The notes: generated from the letters alone by a model not told the origin. 64,000 bases of DNA from Caldora sp. SIO3E6 (GCA_010672185.1 JAAHHL010000032.1:1-64000); one strand, 5' to 3'. Positions 31,556 through 40,822 are shown, numbered from the stretch's first letter. Translations and numbers: made by a program.

Positions 31556-32290
31556 ATGACTAATTCATCTGAGAAAGTGTGGGCAGTCAAACCGTTAACC
31601 CCTTCTCCTGAGGTAAAAACCAAACAGCCTGTTGCAGCAAATCCAATTGGTATCAACACAGAGGAGCCTGGTGCATTGAGCGCTCCGGTAAGCAATGCTC
31701 AACCAGTTGAGGTTGATGTGATTGATGATGCAATCGCAGAAGTCTCTGGAAAAACTCAAGCACTATTGGATAAGACAGAGAAGTTCGCCTCAGCTTTCAT
31801 TAACAAAGCTGAGGGACGGTTTGCCGCTTCAGAAGAGTTCATGTTGGACTTGATAGAAGGTAATGTTGACCAAGCTTACTTGGCTCAGCGTTTTGGTAAA
31901 ATCACCAATGCAGAGTTGCAGCGGGAATTGGTCGAGATTGAGCAGATTGGCAATGCTATTCGCCTCTCAATTGAGAAGAAAGGGTTGACTGTTATGGCGT
32001 TGAAGGAACAGCAAGCAACCCTTCAAGTGGTGGAAGAAGAAGCAAACACCGCTACTGCTGTTAATCGTGCTGCTGATGCTACCAACAAGGCAGAACATTC
32101 AGGAGTCATGCTCAAGCTCCGCGCTCGACTCCGGGAACAACAACAGCGCAAGACTCAAGCCAATCTTCAAGTAGCAACCATTCGTGCTGATGAACGGGAA
32201 GAGGCAGCACAAACCTTGCTTCAGAAAGTACAAGGCAAGTACAAGCAATCCCAAGGACAACGCAAAGCTGATGCTGCAACTCCTGTGTAA
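31556..32290 (+). CDS. Alpha-helical hypothetical protein
   Basis: 244 residues from the ATG at 31556; upstream frame is unlikely to be translated. The first about 60 residues are Pro/Val/Glu-rich and probably disordered; the rest is one long helical region (DAIAEVSGKTQALLDKTEKF through LKLRARLREQQQRKTQANLQ), Ala/Gln/Glu-rich, with coiled-coil heptads. No membrane span. It follows a long spacer and precedes two hairpins and the small membrane gene. It might assemble with the coiled-coil protein at 32534. Confidence 0.55.
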   Translation: MTNSSEKVWAVKPLTPSPEVKTKQPVAANPIGINTEEPGALSAPVSNAQPVEVDVIDDAIAEVSGKTQALLDKTEKFASAFINKAEGRFAASEEFMLDLIEGNVDQAYLAQRFGKITNAELQRELVEIEQIGNAIRLSIEKKGLTVMALKEQQATLQVVEEEANTATAVNRAADATNKAEHSGVMLKLRARLREQQQRKTQANLQVATIRADEREEAAQTLLQKVQGKYKQSQGQRKADAATPV

Positions 32291-32346
32291 TTACACAGTT
32301 GTCAAGCGTCCATTAGCTTTCCGAGCCTGAGGCACTCCTCAGGCTC
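32283..32346 (+). other. Two perfect hairpins after a stop codon
   Basis: CTGTGTAATTACACAG (32283-32298) is a 16-base perfect palindrome including the stop codon. GAGCCTGAGG (32323-32332) and CCTCAGGCTC (32337-32346) form a 10-bp stem with a CACT loop. No T-run follows, so this may be an mRNA processing or attenuation element and not a plain terminator. Confidence 0.5.
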
Positions 32347-32372
32347 CAAAGAGCACACTACTTTCAAGGATT

Positions 32373-32534
32373 ATGACCACTTTCATTAAAAGCTCTATTG
32401 CTACTTTCACTGTCCTTCTCATTGGACACGTCATCATCTCCGCTGTTATCTGGATTGGCAATCATTCTATTCTTATCGCTTCAGTCATCATTTTTGTCGT
32501 CATGATCGCACTCATCGCTTTAGCTTCCAACTAA
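32373..32534 (+). CDS. Tiny membrane protein (53 aa)
   Basis: 53 residues, ATG at 32373 after AAGGA. Two hydrophobic segments (about 10-28 and 32-51; VLLIGHVIISAVIWIG and ILIASVIIFVVMIALIAL) separated by GNHS. The stop TAA shares a base with the ATG of the 594-residue gene (TAATG), so they are translationally coupled. It may be a membrane partner or holin-like protein; holin identity is only a possibility. Confidence 0.55.
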   Translation: MTTFIKSSIATFTVLLIGHVIISAVIWIGNHSILIASVIIFVVMIALIALASN

Positions 32535-34318
32535 TGAAACCTTTATTCCCATTTACCGCGACATTAACAGGAGTAATTTTAATGTTTACTCCTATGGATG
32601 GGAGGTTTAAAATGTTGGTTGCCTCCCTGACTGCAATTCCTGGTTGCAGTTACTTATTAGACGAAAGAGCGCAATTACAACAAGCAATTTCTCGACTTGC
32701 TCAGCTCAAAAAAGAAGCAGATGCGATCGCTCTGACCAATTCTCAGCTAACTGCTGAGTTTGAAGCAACAGAAGTAGAGATTAGAACGAAGCTCAAAGAG
32801 GCAGAGCTTTCCTTAACCAAGGCTAATGATGAAGCTAATCGGATTAAGGCTTTAGCTCAAATTGAGGCAGAACAAGCGATTAATGATGCAGCCGAAATTG
32901 AGTCGCAAGCCAAGAGGGACGCTGCTGCCATCAAAAATCAAGCTGAGGAGGAAAAACAGCAGTTACTTCAAGATGCTAGGAGAACTGTTAATGGCATCAC
33001 AGAAGAAGTTGCAGTTGCTCGGAGTAAGGCAGCTCACTCAATTTGGAGGGCAAGAAGAAAAGCTCGATTACGTTGTGAAGTAATGGCGCGAGAACTGCAT
33101 GAGGCGATTGCCTTCGACACCAAACAACTCGAACTAAAAAAAGCTGAACTAGAAACTGAATTAAAGCACAAACAAGCTGAGGCTGACCAACAAATAGCCA
33201 CTCAATTGAAAGAAATTCAGGAAAATAAAAATGCCATTGAAGACGAGATACGCCAAAAACGAGCTGAGCTTGAGGCTAAAATCGCTTCATCGTGGATTGA
33301 ATTTGAGAAGGAAAAGGAGGAAGCAGCAGAAGCTTTTGCTAGCCAATTAGTGGCAGAGAATAACGCAACCTTACAAGAACAACTTGACCAGTACAACGAG
33401 GAATTCGTTGCTAAGAAGAAAGAATATGACGAGGCGATTGCGGCAGCTGAGAAAGAGCTGAAAAAGCAAGAGCGGGAACTCAAAAAGCAATGGGAAGAAA
33501 AGTACAATCAGTGGTTGATTCCCCATATTCAAGAGTATCAGCAACTGAAAGAGACTCTAGAAGACTGGAAACAGAAGTATTACGCGGCAGAGGAAGAAAT
33601 TGCTTCACTCAAAGATATTGTATTACCTGATAATCCTTGGCGATCAATGCACACTACAAGAGCGGTGGCGGTTCAACAATATATGAAAGCTCAGGGAGTA
33701 CTAGTCAACTACTATAACTCCGCTATAGACAAAAATGGGAAGTTTACCCTATTCTTCAAGCCTTGGCAGTCTGGAGTCAAATTTAAGCGCTCTTTGGAAG
33801 GTATCTTACCAGGGATGCAAAGTAATTTTTGTCTTATTGCCCCTCCAGTGTTTGGGGAGCAAGTTGATTGCTGGTTTTTGGAAATGTCTCCGTCAGTGGA
33901 CTCGCTAACTAATTCTATGGAGTCTGCCTACCAACTAGAGGCATCATTCCCCTCTAGCCCTGCTGTCTTAACAGTACCGCAAACAGTCGAAAATAACCAA
34001 GTTACGCGCTCACTTGACTACGAGCAAAAAGTAGCTTTCATGATGAATTTGCGACCAGGAACTCTCCCAAAGCCAGTAACTGAAGAAATTACTGATCAGG
34101 AGTTAACTGTAGCTGATTGGTTATGCAATTGGCGGTTTACTGCTACCAAAGGAGAACAAGCCAATATTAGACAGGTAAACAAGTTGATTGAGGCTCTTTA
34201 TGGTATAAAACCCGGTCGCTCTACTGAAGTTAGAGATCCGGTGACTAGGGAGAGCTTAAGGCAGCGGGTTCACAGGATTCTTGAACTATTAAAAATTGAA
34301 GGCAATCGATTTGATTAA
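32534..34318 (+). CDS. Membrane-anchored long coiled-coil protein
   Basis: 594 residues. The N-terminal about 45 residues are hydrophobic (TATLTGVILMFTPM and LVASLTAIPGCSYLL), likely one or two membrane segments. Residues about 45-360 form a very long Glu/Lys/Gln/Ala coiled coil with a basic break near 175 (IWRARRKARLRC). Residues about 365-594 make a globular C-terminal domain (PWRSMHTTRAVAVQQYMKAQ, YYNSAIDKNGKFTLFFKPW) and a helical end. The layout recalls membrane-anchored motor or tail-type proteins, but I see no ATPase. Translation is coupled to the tiny membrane protein. Function unknown. Confidence 0.6.
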   Translation: MKPLFPFTATLTGVILMFTPMDGRFKMLVASLTAIPGCSYLLDERAQLQQAISRLAQLKKEADAIALTNSQLTAEFEATEVEIRTKLKEAELSLTKANDEANRIKALAQIEAEQAINDAAEIESQAKRDAAAIKNQAEEEKQQLLQDARRTVNGITEEVAVARSKAAHSIWRARRKARLRCEVMARELHEAIAFDTKQLELKKAELETELKHKQAEADQQIATQLKEIQENKNAIEDEIRQKRAELEAKIASSWIEFEKEKEEAAEAFASQLVAENNATLQEQLDQYNEEFVAKKKEYDEAIAAAEKELKKQERELKKQWEEKYNQWLIPHIQEYQQLKETLEDWKQKYYAAEEEIASLKDIVLPDNPWRSMHTTRAVAVQQYMKAQGVLVNYYNSAIDKNGKFTLFFKPWQSGVKFKRSLEGILPGMQSNFCLIAPPVFGEQVDCWFLEMSPSVDSLTNSMESAYQLEASFPSSPAVLTVPQTVENNQVTRSLDYEQKVAFMMNLRPGTLPKPVTEEITDQELTVADWLCNWRFTATKGEQANIRQVNKLIEALYGIKPGRSTEVRDPVTRESLRQRVHRILELLKIEGNRFD

Positions 34319-34319
34319 A

Positions 34320-34350
34320 TTCTAAATTCTAAATTCTAAATTCTAAATTC
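34320..34350. repeat. Heptanucleotide tandem repeat (4x TTCTAAA)
   Basis: Four perfect TTCTAAA copies plus a partial one between two genes, identical to the array at 8432-8463, ending 3 bases before the start of the nuclease-like gene. Confidence 0.88.
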
Positions 34351-34353
34351 ATT

Positions 34354-35064
34354 ATGATTTACTCGAAACGGGAGGGGATAGACCCGCGAGATTGGTTGAA
34401 GCAGGCTAACTTCCCCAGTAATTGGAAAGAATTAGATTTACAGCAGTGGATTGCTGACAGATTGCGATCGCAAGGTTATGACCTCAAGGAAGGGGTTTGG
34501 ATGGATCTCCCTGGTGGTGGTAAAGGACAAGCAGATATAGTTTTATATTACGATGGTAAACCCTGGCAAGTATTGGAAGTAAAAAAAATCATTAACAGGG
34601 AGGGTGTTTTACTTGGAACCAATCAAGCAAGAGCCTACACGAGTATTCTAGGGGCGACAGAACAACCTTTGCTAATGGGGTTAGCACCTTGGTCAGAGAA
34701 GGAGTACTGGAGCGGTAAGAATGCAATAAATTTATCAGCGCACAATCAAGTAGGGATTATTTTCCTCAATGAAGATGATCGCTGGTTTCCAGCGCCTAAC
34801 GAGGGGATTGCACAGACTCAGCATCGCGACAATAACTTTAACTTTCAGTTTAAGTTATTGAATTTAGGACTGATAAACTCACTTTTGTCCAACTGTTATA
34901 GCTTAATCAATCGAGGAATCAATAAGCTAAATTGGAAGAAAAAAGCAATTGCTATCATCACACTATTCTTTATTTCATTTCTGCTATCCTGGTTTCATGG
35001 TTCTAAGGCTTTTGATCCGTATCGGGACATAAATAACAATAATGTGCAAGAGCAATGCAGGTAA
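34354..35064 (+). CDS. Membrane-tethered PD-(D/E)XK nuclease-like protein
   Basis: 236 residues. Residues about 25-150 match a type I restriction R-subunit N-terminal nuclease fold (PD-(D/E)XK): GKGQADIVLYYDGKP gives D61, and VLEVKK gives E75 and K77. After about 155 the sequence becomes helical and ends with a single membrane span (AIAIITLFFISFLLSWF, about 198-214) and a short polar tail. Fusion of this nuclease head to a membrane anchor is unusual. It follows the coiled-coil membrane protein and is convergent with parB. It could be a defence effector or a DNA-processing factor at the membrane. Confidence 0.62.
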   Translation: MIYSKREGIDPRDWLKQANFPSNWKELDLQQWIADRLRSQGYDLKEGVWMDLPGGGKGQADIVLYYDGKPWQVLEVKKIINREGVLLGTNQARAYTSILGATEQPLLMGLAPWSEKEYWSGKNAINLSAHNQVGIIFLNEDDRWFPAPNEGIAQTQHRDNNFNFQFKLLNLGLINSLLSNCYSLINRGINKLNWKKKAIAIITLFFISFLLSWFHGSKAFDPYRDINNNNVQEQCR

Positions 35065-35093
35065 TTAGGTTGATGCAAGGAGGTTTTAGCTTT

Positions 35094-36230
35094 TTACTGC
35101 GGTTTTAATATTTCATCTATTTGTGCCAGTTTTTGAGTCAAGAGTTCCTTCAACTCCAAAAGTTGCGATGGTTCAGCTTGGTCAAACATTTCACCAGACA
35201 GTTTGGAGAGAGTCGCTGTGGCAAGTGATATTTGTTTAACTCGCCTAGGTGGTGTTGGCTCCGATGCAACTTGGGCAGAGATCACTTCTTTAACTAATTT
35301 TCGAGTTTGGGAGGCAGACAATTTCTCGGCGAGCACTCTTTGGGTTGTCTTGACCCTGATTGACTTAGCTTTTTGCTCTGACAACTTCAAGTTTTTGGCT
35401 GAGAGCTTCTGTAGTGCCAGTGCATGAACACCAAAAAGTCCCGATTCCCTGATAGCAGCTTTGAGGTCTACAGCTAAAGAAAGCATGGGGAAAATATTGG
35501 CATCGATGGAGGCTGGATTGAGCTGTAAATCCAGTAGTAACAATAATATGGCTTGCTCTTGCTCATCTAGACCCAAAGATGCTAAGCCCTGTTTTTGCTC
35601 TGGCTCAGCAGCATTCATGAGTTCAACGACTTGACTCATGCGTCCCTGTTTGTTCAACCTTCGCACTGCCGTTGAGAGCAGACGGGGAATATCAACACCA
35701 TCTATACCAGTATTATCAGCTAATTCCCGAACAATTGCCTCTGCTTTATCAAGAGGGTTGAGGTCTTCTCGATGCAGGGAAGTCAATAGCGCTTTACGGT
35801 GTAAGGCAGTTGGTTCGGGAATAATTACAGCTTGCAGGCTCTGCCAGCCTAAATTTTTAGCACTGCGCCAGCGCCGTTCTCCATCAAATAGTACTAAATC
35901 TCCTCGCTCAACCAAAATAATCGGCTCTAGTTGTCCATCTTTAGATAGTGAGCGGGACATTGAGGAGATACTTTCAGGCAAAAATGTCTGTCTGGGTTGC
36001 TCAGGGTTAGGTTGAATTTGTTCCAAAGAAATAGAAACAACCCCCGCTCTGGATTGCAATTGCTCCCGCAAGGCTTTCAGCTGAGCTTCTAATTCGGTTG
36101 AACCAGAGTTCCTCAGTTCTTCAATTTCTGCTTTGAGTCGCTGGATTTCTTCGACCGCAGCCGATAGCTGCTGAGACTGCTTGGCGGCTGAAAAATAGTT
36201 GTTAAGGTTAGGAGCTTTCTGAGCACTCAT
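35094..36230 (-). CDS. parB: ParB-family partition protein
   Basis: 378 residues. The N-terminal about 60 residues hold a coiled coil; residues about 62-155 are the ParB/Srx nucleotide-binding domain (ISLEQIQPNPEQPRQTF, then SKDGQLEPIILVER and FDGERRWRSAKNLGWQSLQA, the G-E-R-R-W motif). A helical DNA-binding part follows (LHREDLNPLDKAEAIVREL). The C-terminal leucine-rich tail may dimerise. It is downstream of parA with a 101-base gap, the normal parAB order. It would spread on a centromere and tie DNA to ParA. Confidence 0.88.
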   Translation of the reverse strand: MSAQKAPNLNNYFSAAKQSQQLSAAVEEIQRLKAEIEELRNSGSTELEAQLKALREQLQSRAGVVSISLEQIQPNPEQPRQTFLPESISSMSRSLSKDGQLEPIILVERGDLVLFDGERRWRSAKNLGWQSLQAVIIPEPTALHRKALLTSLHREDLNPLDKAEAIVRELADNTGIDGVDIPRLLSTAVRRLNKQGRMSQVVELMNAAEPEQKQGLASLGLDEQEQAILLLLLDLQLNPASIDANIFPMLSLAVDLKAAIRESGLFGVHALALQKLSAKNLKLSEQKAKSIRVKTTQRVLAEKLSASQTRKLVKEVISAQVASEPTPPRRVKQISLATATLSKLSGEMFDQAEPSQLLELKELLTQKLAQIDEILKPQ

Positions 36231-36331
36231 ACTGATTTTTTATATCATAAGATGTCAAATCACCCATAATAAAAATTTCTCCGCGTCCGGTGCGTCTCCG
36301 TGTCTGGAGCGTTAATCCTAATTATGGTTAT

Positions 36332-37150
36332 TCAAGCGGACATGATATTACTCTTCTTCTTCGGCTTCCCCATCAACTTGGCTAGGTGTGAAGTGATCTC
36401 TCTGAAGTCACTCAACGCCGGATGAGAAGGGCGGTGAAGACGTAAGGGCAACCCTTGTCCACTGGCATTGACAAATTCTGCACTATTGCGAATTGCTGGA
36501 AATGCCCGGATATCCATCTGTTCTAGCTGAGCGGGTAATGATTCTTGAAGCTGTCGATGTACTGCTCGCTTCCTGTCGTATTGGCTTGGCACAAATCCCA
36601 ACACTTCTGGCTGAGGTTTTAAGCGCAAGTGTCGGCAATTATAGTAATACCATTCGAGTAAATGAGCGGCTCCCTGAATTGACTTCGGCTCTAGTTGCAC
36701 AGGTACTACTAAATGAGTGCTGGCTGCTAGTGCCATCAAAGGTAAAGGACCAAGGGTAGCTGGGCAGTCAAAGATAATCAGGTCATGATTGAGTGGATAG
36801 TCACTTAAGCAGTCATCTAGCAGGTAAGCTCCTCGTTTGTGTAACACTAGCTCATCTGCTGTTTGGGTTAACACCATGCCACCTTGACAGATGACTACCT
36901 TCTTCGTGTGTTCGCTCCAGCAAGGGGTCAAGGGCCAGTTGCCGTCAAATTTATCTTGCAATACAGCAGCCAGTGTTTGCTCTGGTTCTGGCGGCGTCAA
37001 GCCACAAAAGAGGGTCAGCGACCCTTGGGGGTCAAGATCCATGAGTACCACCTTGAAGCCGCTTAATCCTAGTTCGTAGGCCAGATGCACAGAAAGAGTG
37101 GTTTTACCACTGCCACCAGCATTGCTGAGCACAGCCAGTCTAATTTGCAT
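36332..37150 (-). CDS. parA: ParA-family partition ATPase
   Basis: 272 residues. The P-loop is SNAGGSGKTTL (K16), near the N-terminus, so this is a short ParA without an extra DNA-binding domain. Other signs are VVLMDLDPQGSLTLF (switch I) and LIIFDCPATLGPLPLMAL (Walker B). The signature lysine of the deviant Walker A (KGGxGKT) is replaced by Ala11. ParA forms ATP-dependent patches on the nucleoid that pull cargo with ParB. An 18-bp palindrome sits 31 bases upstream. Confidence 0.9.
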   Translation of the reverse strand: MQIRLAVLSNAGGSGKTTLSVHLAYELGLSGFKVVLMDLDPQGSLTLFCGLTPPEPEQTLAAVLQDKFDGNWPLTPCWSEHTKKVVICQGGMVLTQTADELVLHKRGAYLLDDCLSDYPLNHDLIIFDCPATLGPLPLMALAASTHLVVPVQLEPKSIQGAAHLLEWYYYNCRHLRLKPQPEVLGFVPSQYDRKRAVHRQLQESLPAQLEQMDIRAFPAIRNSAEFVNASGQGLPLRLHRPSHPALSDFREITSHLAKLMGKPKKKSNIMSA

Positions 37151-37181
37151 TTCTACAAATTGGTTAAGTGTTATGTGAGCA

Positions 37182-37199
37182 TCATATATCGATATATGA
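37182..37199. promoter_or_regulatory. 18-bp palindrome upstream of parA (parS or operator candidate)
   Basis: TCATATATCGATATATGA is perfectly self-complementary over 18 bases and lies 32-49 bases upstream of the parA start, between parA and the 372-residue gene. Its position fits either a centromere (parS) bound by ParB or an operator for the parAB promoter. Confidence 0.55.
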
Positions 37200-37266
37200 C
37201 GTTAGCCAAGTATTAAAGATGGATATTAATCAGAATTCGACTGTTCAAGTAACCCCATCTTGAAAC

Positions 37267-38385
37267 TTACAGCTTGATTGTTCTGAAACGTCTGATTAAA
37301 GCTGGACGATTACTGTAGTCAGACTTAAGTTTTTCCAAGTGTTGGATGAATTCAGGCAATCTTCCCTGATGTTCTGCCAAATCACGCAAATCTTTGAGTA
37401 AAGCAGTGGCTTGATCATAGGGTTTGGCTTGCTTGAGTTCAATGAGTTCCACCACTGTGTTCCAGGTTTGGGCTTCTTTGGGTGCCAGTGCCTCTAATTC
37501 CCGAATTCGCTTTTTTCTCGCTGCATCCCGTTCTTTTTGTTTACGCCTTACCCTCAGGGTATCAGCGATCGCTTCTAGTTCAGACAGTCGCCGATGTCCT
37601 GAAGCTAATTGAGGACTTGAGCGAGTTGTGCCAGCCAACTCCTGCAATCGATTAATCAATTGCAAGTCAACATGAGGTTCGCGCCGTACAAGTTTGAGCA
37701 AAAATTCTTGCTGTTCGTCTTCTGACAGAGCAGACAACCAGTTTTCCAGCGGCACCTCTGAGGTAAATTGATGGCGAGGACTTGCCTGAGCTGCTGCTGC
37801 AACTAAATCGGAGTCAAGTTCTACTAGCTCAATGAATGCCTTGAGGGGTTGAGAAAGCTGGCTCAAATTAGGGGGAATTGGTGGCTCAACCGGATCTTCC
37901 TTTAGAACGTATCCAGCGAGGTAGGGAGCTACTCGCAACCAAACCAAGTACAGCAAGCGTAGATCTCCACCCAACAGCTCATCGCGGAGGGGCAGTAAGC
38001 GCGGTAGCCATCCTTCACCTTCAACCCAACCCTGTATTCCTTCTTCCTCATTGATTTCAATATCAAGGACGATGTACTTAGAGCTAGTGGTGATGGCGAT
38101 CGCATCCGGCAAGTTGTAAGGTTGGAACCACTTGAGGTCAATGATCGCTTTAGGGAACCGAAACATTAATCGCCAAGTGCCCCAGTTGGCGATGTAAAAC
38201 ATGATATCAAAGTATTGGGTTAATACTTTCTCTGGCTCGCCGCGAAAGTCGCCATAGTTATAGAGAAAAATTGCCTGAGTTGGCGTGAGTTGAACCCGAC
38301 TGGATAGTTTTTGGATCTCCGCCTGTTCTTGAGCTGTGAGCAGACGATCAATCACTTGAAATTCGTAATACTGATACTCACTCAT
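37267..38385 (-). CDS. Conserved hypothetical protein
   Basis: 372 residues. The opening EYQYYEFQVIDRLLTAQEQA and YNYGDFRGEPEKVLTQYFD is shared, from memory, with a widespread bacterial family of unknown function that is common in cyanobacteria and actinobacteria, sometimes beside SWIM-type zinc finger genes. The C-terminal third is a charged coiled coil (RVRRKQKERDAARKKRIREL). Same strand as parA/parB and 116 bases upstream of parA, so possibly co-regulated. No enzymatic motif is seen. Confidence 0.55.
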   Translation of the reverse strand: MSEYQYYEFQVIDRLLTAQEQAEIQKLSSRVQLTPTQAIFLYNYGDFRGEPEKVLTQYFDIMFYIANWGTWRLMFRFPKAIIDLKWFQPYNLPDAIAITTSSKYIVLDIEINEEEGIQGWVEGEGWLPRLLPLRDELLGGDLRLLYLVWLRVAPYLAGYVLKEDPVEPPIPPNLSQLSQPLKAFIELVELDSDLVAAAAQASPRHQFTSEVPLENWLSALSEDEQQEFLLKLVRREPHVDLQLINRLQELAGTTRSSPQLASGHRRLSELEAIADTLRVRRKQKERDAARKKRIRELEALAPKEAQTWNTVVELIELKQAKPYDQATALLKDLRDLAEHQGRLPEFIQHLEKLKSDYSNRPALIRRFRTIKL

Positions 38386-38568
38386 CTACAATAAAAAATT
38401 TTCTGAACTCTTTTGCTTCTGCATCACCATACAACTCCAACTTCCTGGAACTCATCAAGCCGAATTGTCTATCAACCCGTCACTCACTGAAGAACTGGGG
38501 AAGCAGATCTCTTCGGCTATCATACTGAGAAGTAAGCACAGATTTCTAAGAAGCAACTGGGAAAATCC

Positions 38569-40822
38569 TTGTCCACATCAACGAACCAACCTCCTAAAGC
38601 TTCTCCCCAGTATGAAACGCTCACCGGAGTTGTGGAGCGTCTGACTTTCTATTCGGAAGAGTCAGGCTATACCGTTGCACGTCTGATGCGCCCCAAAGCC
38701 AAAGAGCTGACAACCATTGTCGGCAGCTTCGCCAACATCCAGCCTGGACAGACGCTGCAACTAACAGGCTTTTGGCGAGAGCATCCCCAATACGGCTCTC
38801 AGTTCCAGGTTAGCAAATACATTGAAACCAAACCCGCCACCCTCACAGGAATTGAGAAATATTTAGGCAGCGGCTTAATTAAAGGTGTTGGACCTGTGAC
38901 TGCCAAGCGTATTGTAGAGCACTTTGGACTCACCACCCTCGATATCATTGAAAACCATATTGAACGCTTGCTAGAAGTCCCAGGAATTGCCCACAAGCGG
39001 GTTGAGATGATTCAAAGTGCTTGGGAGACCCAAAAAGCCATCAAAGAGGTGATGGTGTTTTTGCAAGGGCATGGCGTCTCCACCACCTACGCAGTCAAGA
39101 TTTATAAACAATATGGTGATAGTGCGATTGCCTACGGCACCAGCGAAGCTGATCGCTACTGTTCAAAATAACCCCTACCAATTAGCCGTTGATATTTATG
39201 GCATTGGTTTTCTCACCGCTGATAAGATTGCACAAAATCTGGGTATTCCCCTTAACTCCAGGTTCCGTTACCAGGCTGGTATTTTGCACGTTCTGGGTGA
39301 AGCGGCAGAGGAAGGACATAGCTGCTTGCCACAACCGCATTTAGTGAACTTGAGTGTAAAACTGCTTTCGACAGAGGAACACCCAGCCATACCAGAGACG
39401 ATGGTTGATGTTATTGAGGACATGGTACAGCAGAGGGAGTTAATCGTTGAAACTCCAGAAGAAGGAATGTTGTTGTGCTATAAACCCACCTTCTACTACA
39501 CCGAGATTAACTTGGCACAACGCCTCAATCAGCACCTCAGCAAACCCGTCGCGGTTGACCTGCCCCGTGTGAGAAACTGGATTGAGCGGTTTACCGAGAG
39601 TCGGGGTATCGCTCTCTCCCACCAGCAACAGCAAGCGGTGGAAATGGCGGCTTACTCCCGAATCATGGTTCTCACAGGGGGTCCTGGCTGTGGTAAGACC
39701 TTCACCACCCATACCATTGTCTCATTGTGGAAAGCAATGGGCAAATCCATTGCCTTGGCTGCACCCACCGGACGGGCTGCACAGCGGCTAGCTGAGATGA
39801 CAGGGCTAGAAGCCAAAACCCTGCACCGGCTGTTGGAGTTTGACCCCAGAACAATGGATTTTAAGCTTGGCGTTGATAACCCTCTGCCCCATCAGGCAAT
39901 TGTGGTGGATGAGGCTAGCATGTTAGATCTGTTTTTAGCCAACTCTTTGGTGAAAGCTCTACCGCTAGACGCTCAACTTCTGCTGGTAGGAGATATTGAT
40001 CAACTGCCTTCAGTTGGACCTGGAAAGGTATTGCAGGATTTAATCAACTCCAAGCGAGTGCCTGTAGTGCGCCTAACCCAAGTCTTTCGCCAAGCAGCCC
40101 AAAGCGCCATTATTGCAGCAGCTCACCACATCAATCGGGGGCAGTATCCGGCAATTGAACATATTTCCGACACACCCCGCTCTGACTGCCTCTGGCATGG
40201 TGGCGGACATCAGCCGGAGCATGGGGTGCAAGTAATTGGGGAGCTGATTGGGGAGCTGATTCCCAAATTGGGCTTTAATCCCGCCACAGATGTTCAAGTG
40301 CTTTGCCCTATGACTAGGGGTTTAGTGGGGACTCGGAACCTCAATCAAGTTTTGCAGCAGCTCATCAATCCCAGATGTCCTGAGCAGACCGAGATTCAAA
40401 GAGGTGGGATGCTTTTGAGAGTTGGCGATCGCGTGATACAACAAACCAATGACTATCAGCGGGAAGTCTTCAACGGGGACTTAGGGATAATTACCAAGAT
40501 TGATACCACTGAGCAGGAGGTAAGTGTACAGTATGACCAACGTAATGTGAGTTATGATTATGCTGACCTCAATGAGATTACCCTAGCCTGGGCAGTAACC
40601 ATCCACAAAAGCCAAGGCTCAGAGTATCCGGTGGTTATTCTACCACTATATATGCAGCACTATCTGATGCTCTCTCGCCACCTGCTCTACACAGGACTGA
40701 CTCGCGCCAAGAGATTAGCGATTGTGATCGGGGCAAAGAAGGTAATTGGCATCGTGGTGAACTCTGGTGAAAGACAGCAACGCTACACAAGGTTGCAGCA
40801 GCGGCTGGAGATGGTAGCTTAA
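38569..40822 (+). pseudogene. recD2: recD2 helicase, frameshifted
   Basis: Two overlapping frames (38569-39171 and 39071-40822) together make one RecD2 (RecD/TraA-type 5'-3' helicase). The first holds the OB-like N-terminus (ETLTGVVERLTFYSEESGYT) and helix-hairpin-helix region to YAVKIYKQYGDSAI; the second resumes at IATVQNNPYQLAVDIYGIGF. Walker A is LTGGPGCGKTFTT, Walker B VVDEASMLD; later motifs are VGDIDQLPSVGPGKVLQ, VTIHKSQGSEYPVV and YTGLTRAKR. The junction near 39130-39155 carries about 25 extra bases relative to the expected protein, shifting the frame. Unless frameshifting occurs, the protein is split. The start at 38569 is a TTG. Confidence 0.82.

Noticed and set aside
31069..31695. 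208-residue minus-strand open frame
   Set aside because: It overlaps the start of a better-supported plus-strand gene, has no RBS or coherent motif, and its Ser/Leu/Val-rich sequence looks like antisense of non-coding DNA.
32373..32534. Holin of a lysis cassette
   Set aside because: Two membrane spans fit, but no endolysin or spanin gene is nearby, so only 'tiny membrane protein' is claimed.
36280..36311. Two 15-base direct repeats (TCCGYGTCYGGWGCG) between parA and parB as a centromere
   Set aside because: They resemble a general GC-rich cyanobacterial repeat also seen at 19207-19266, so partition function is not favoured over repeat origin.
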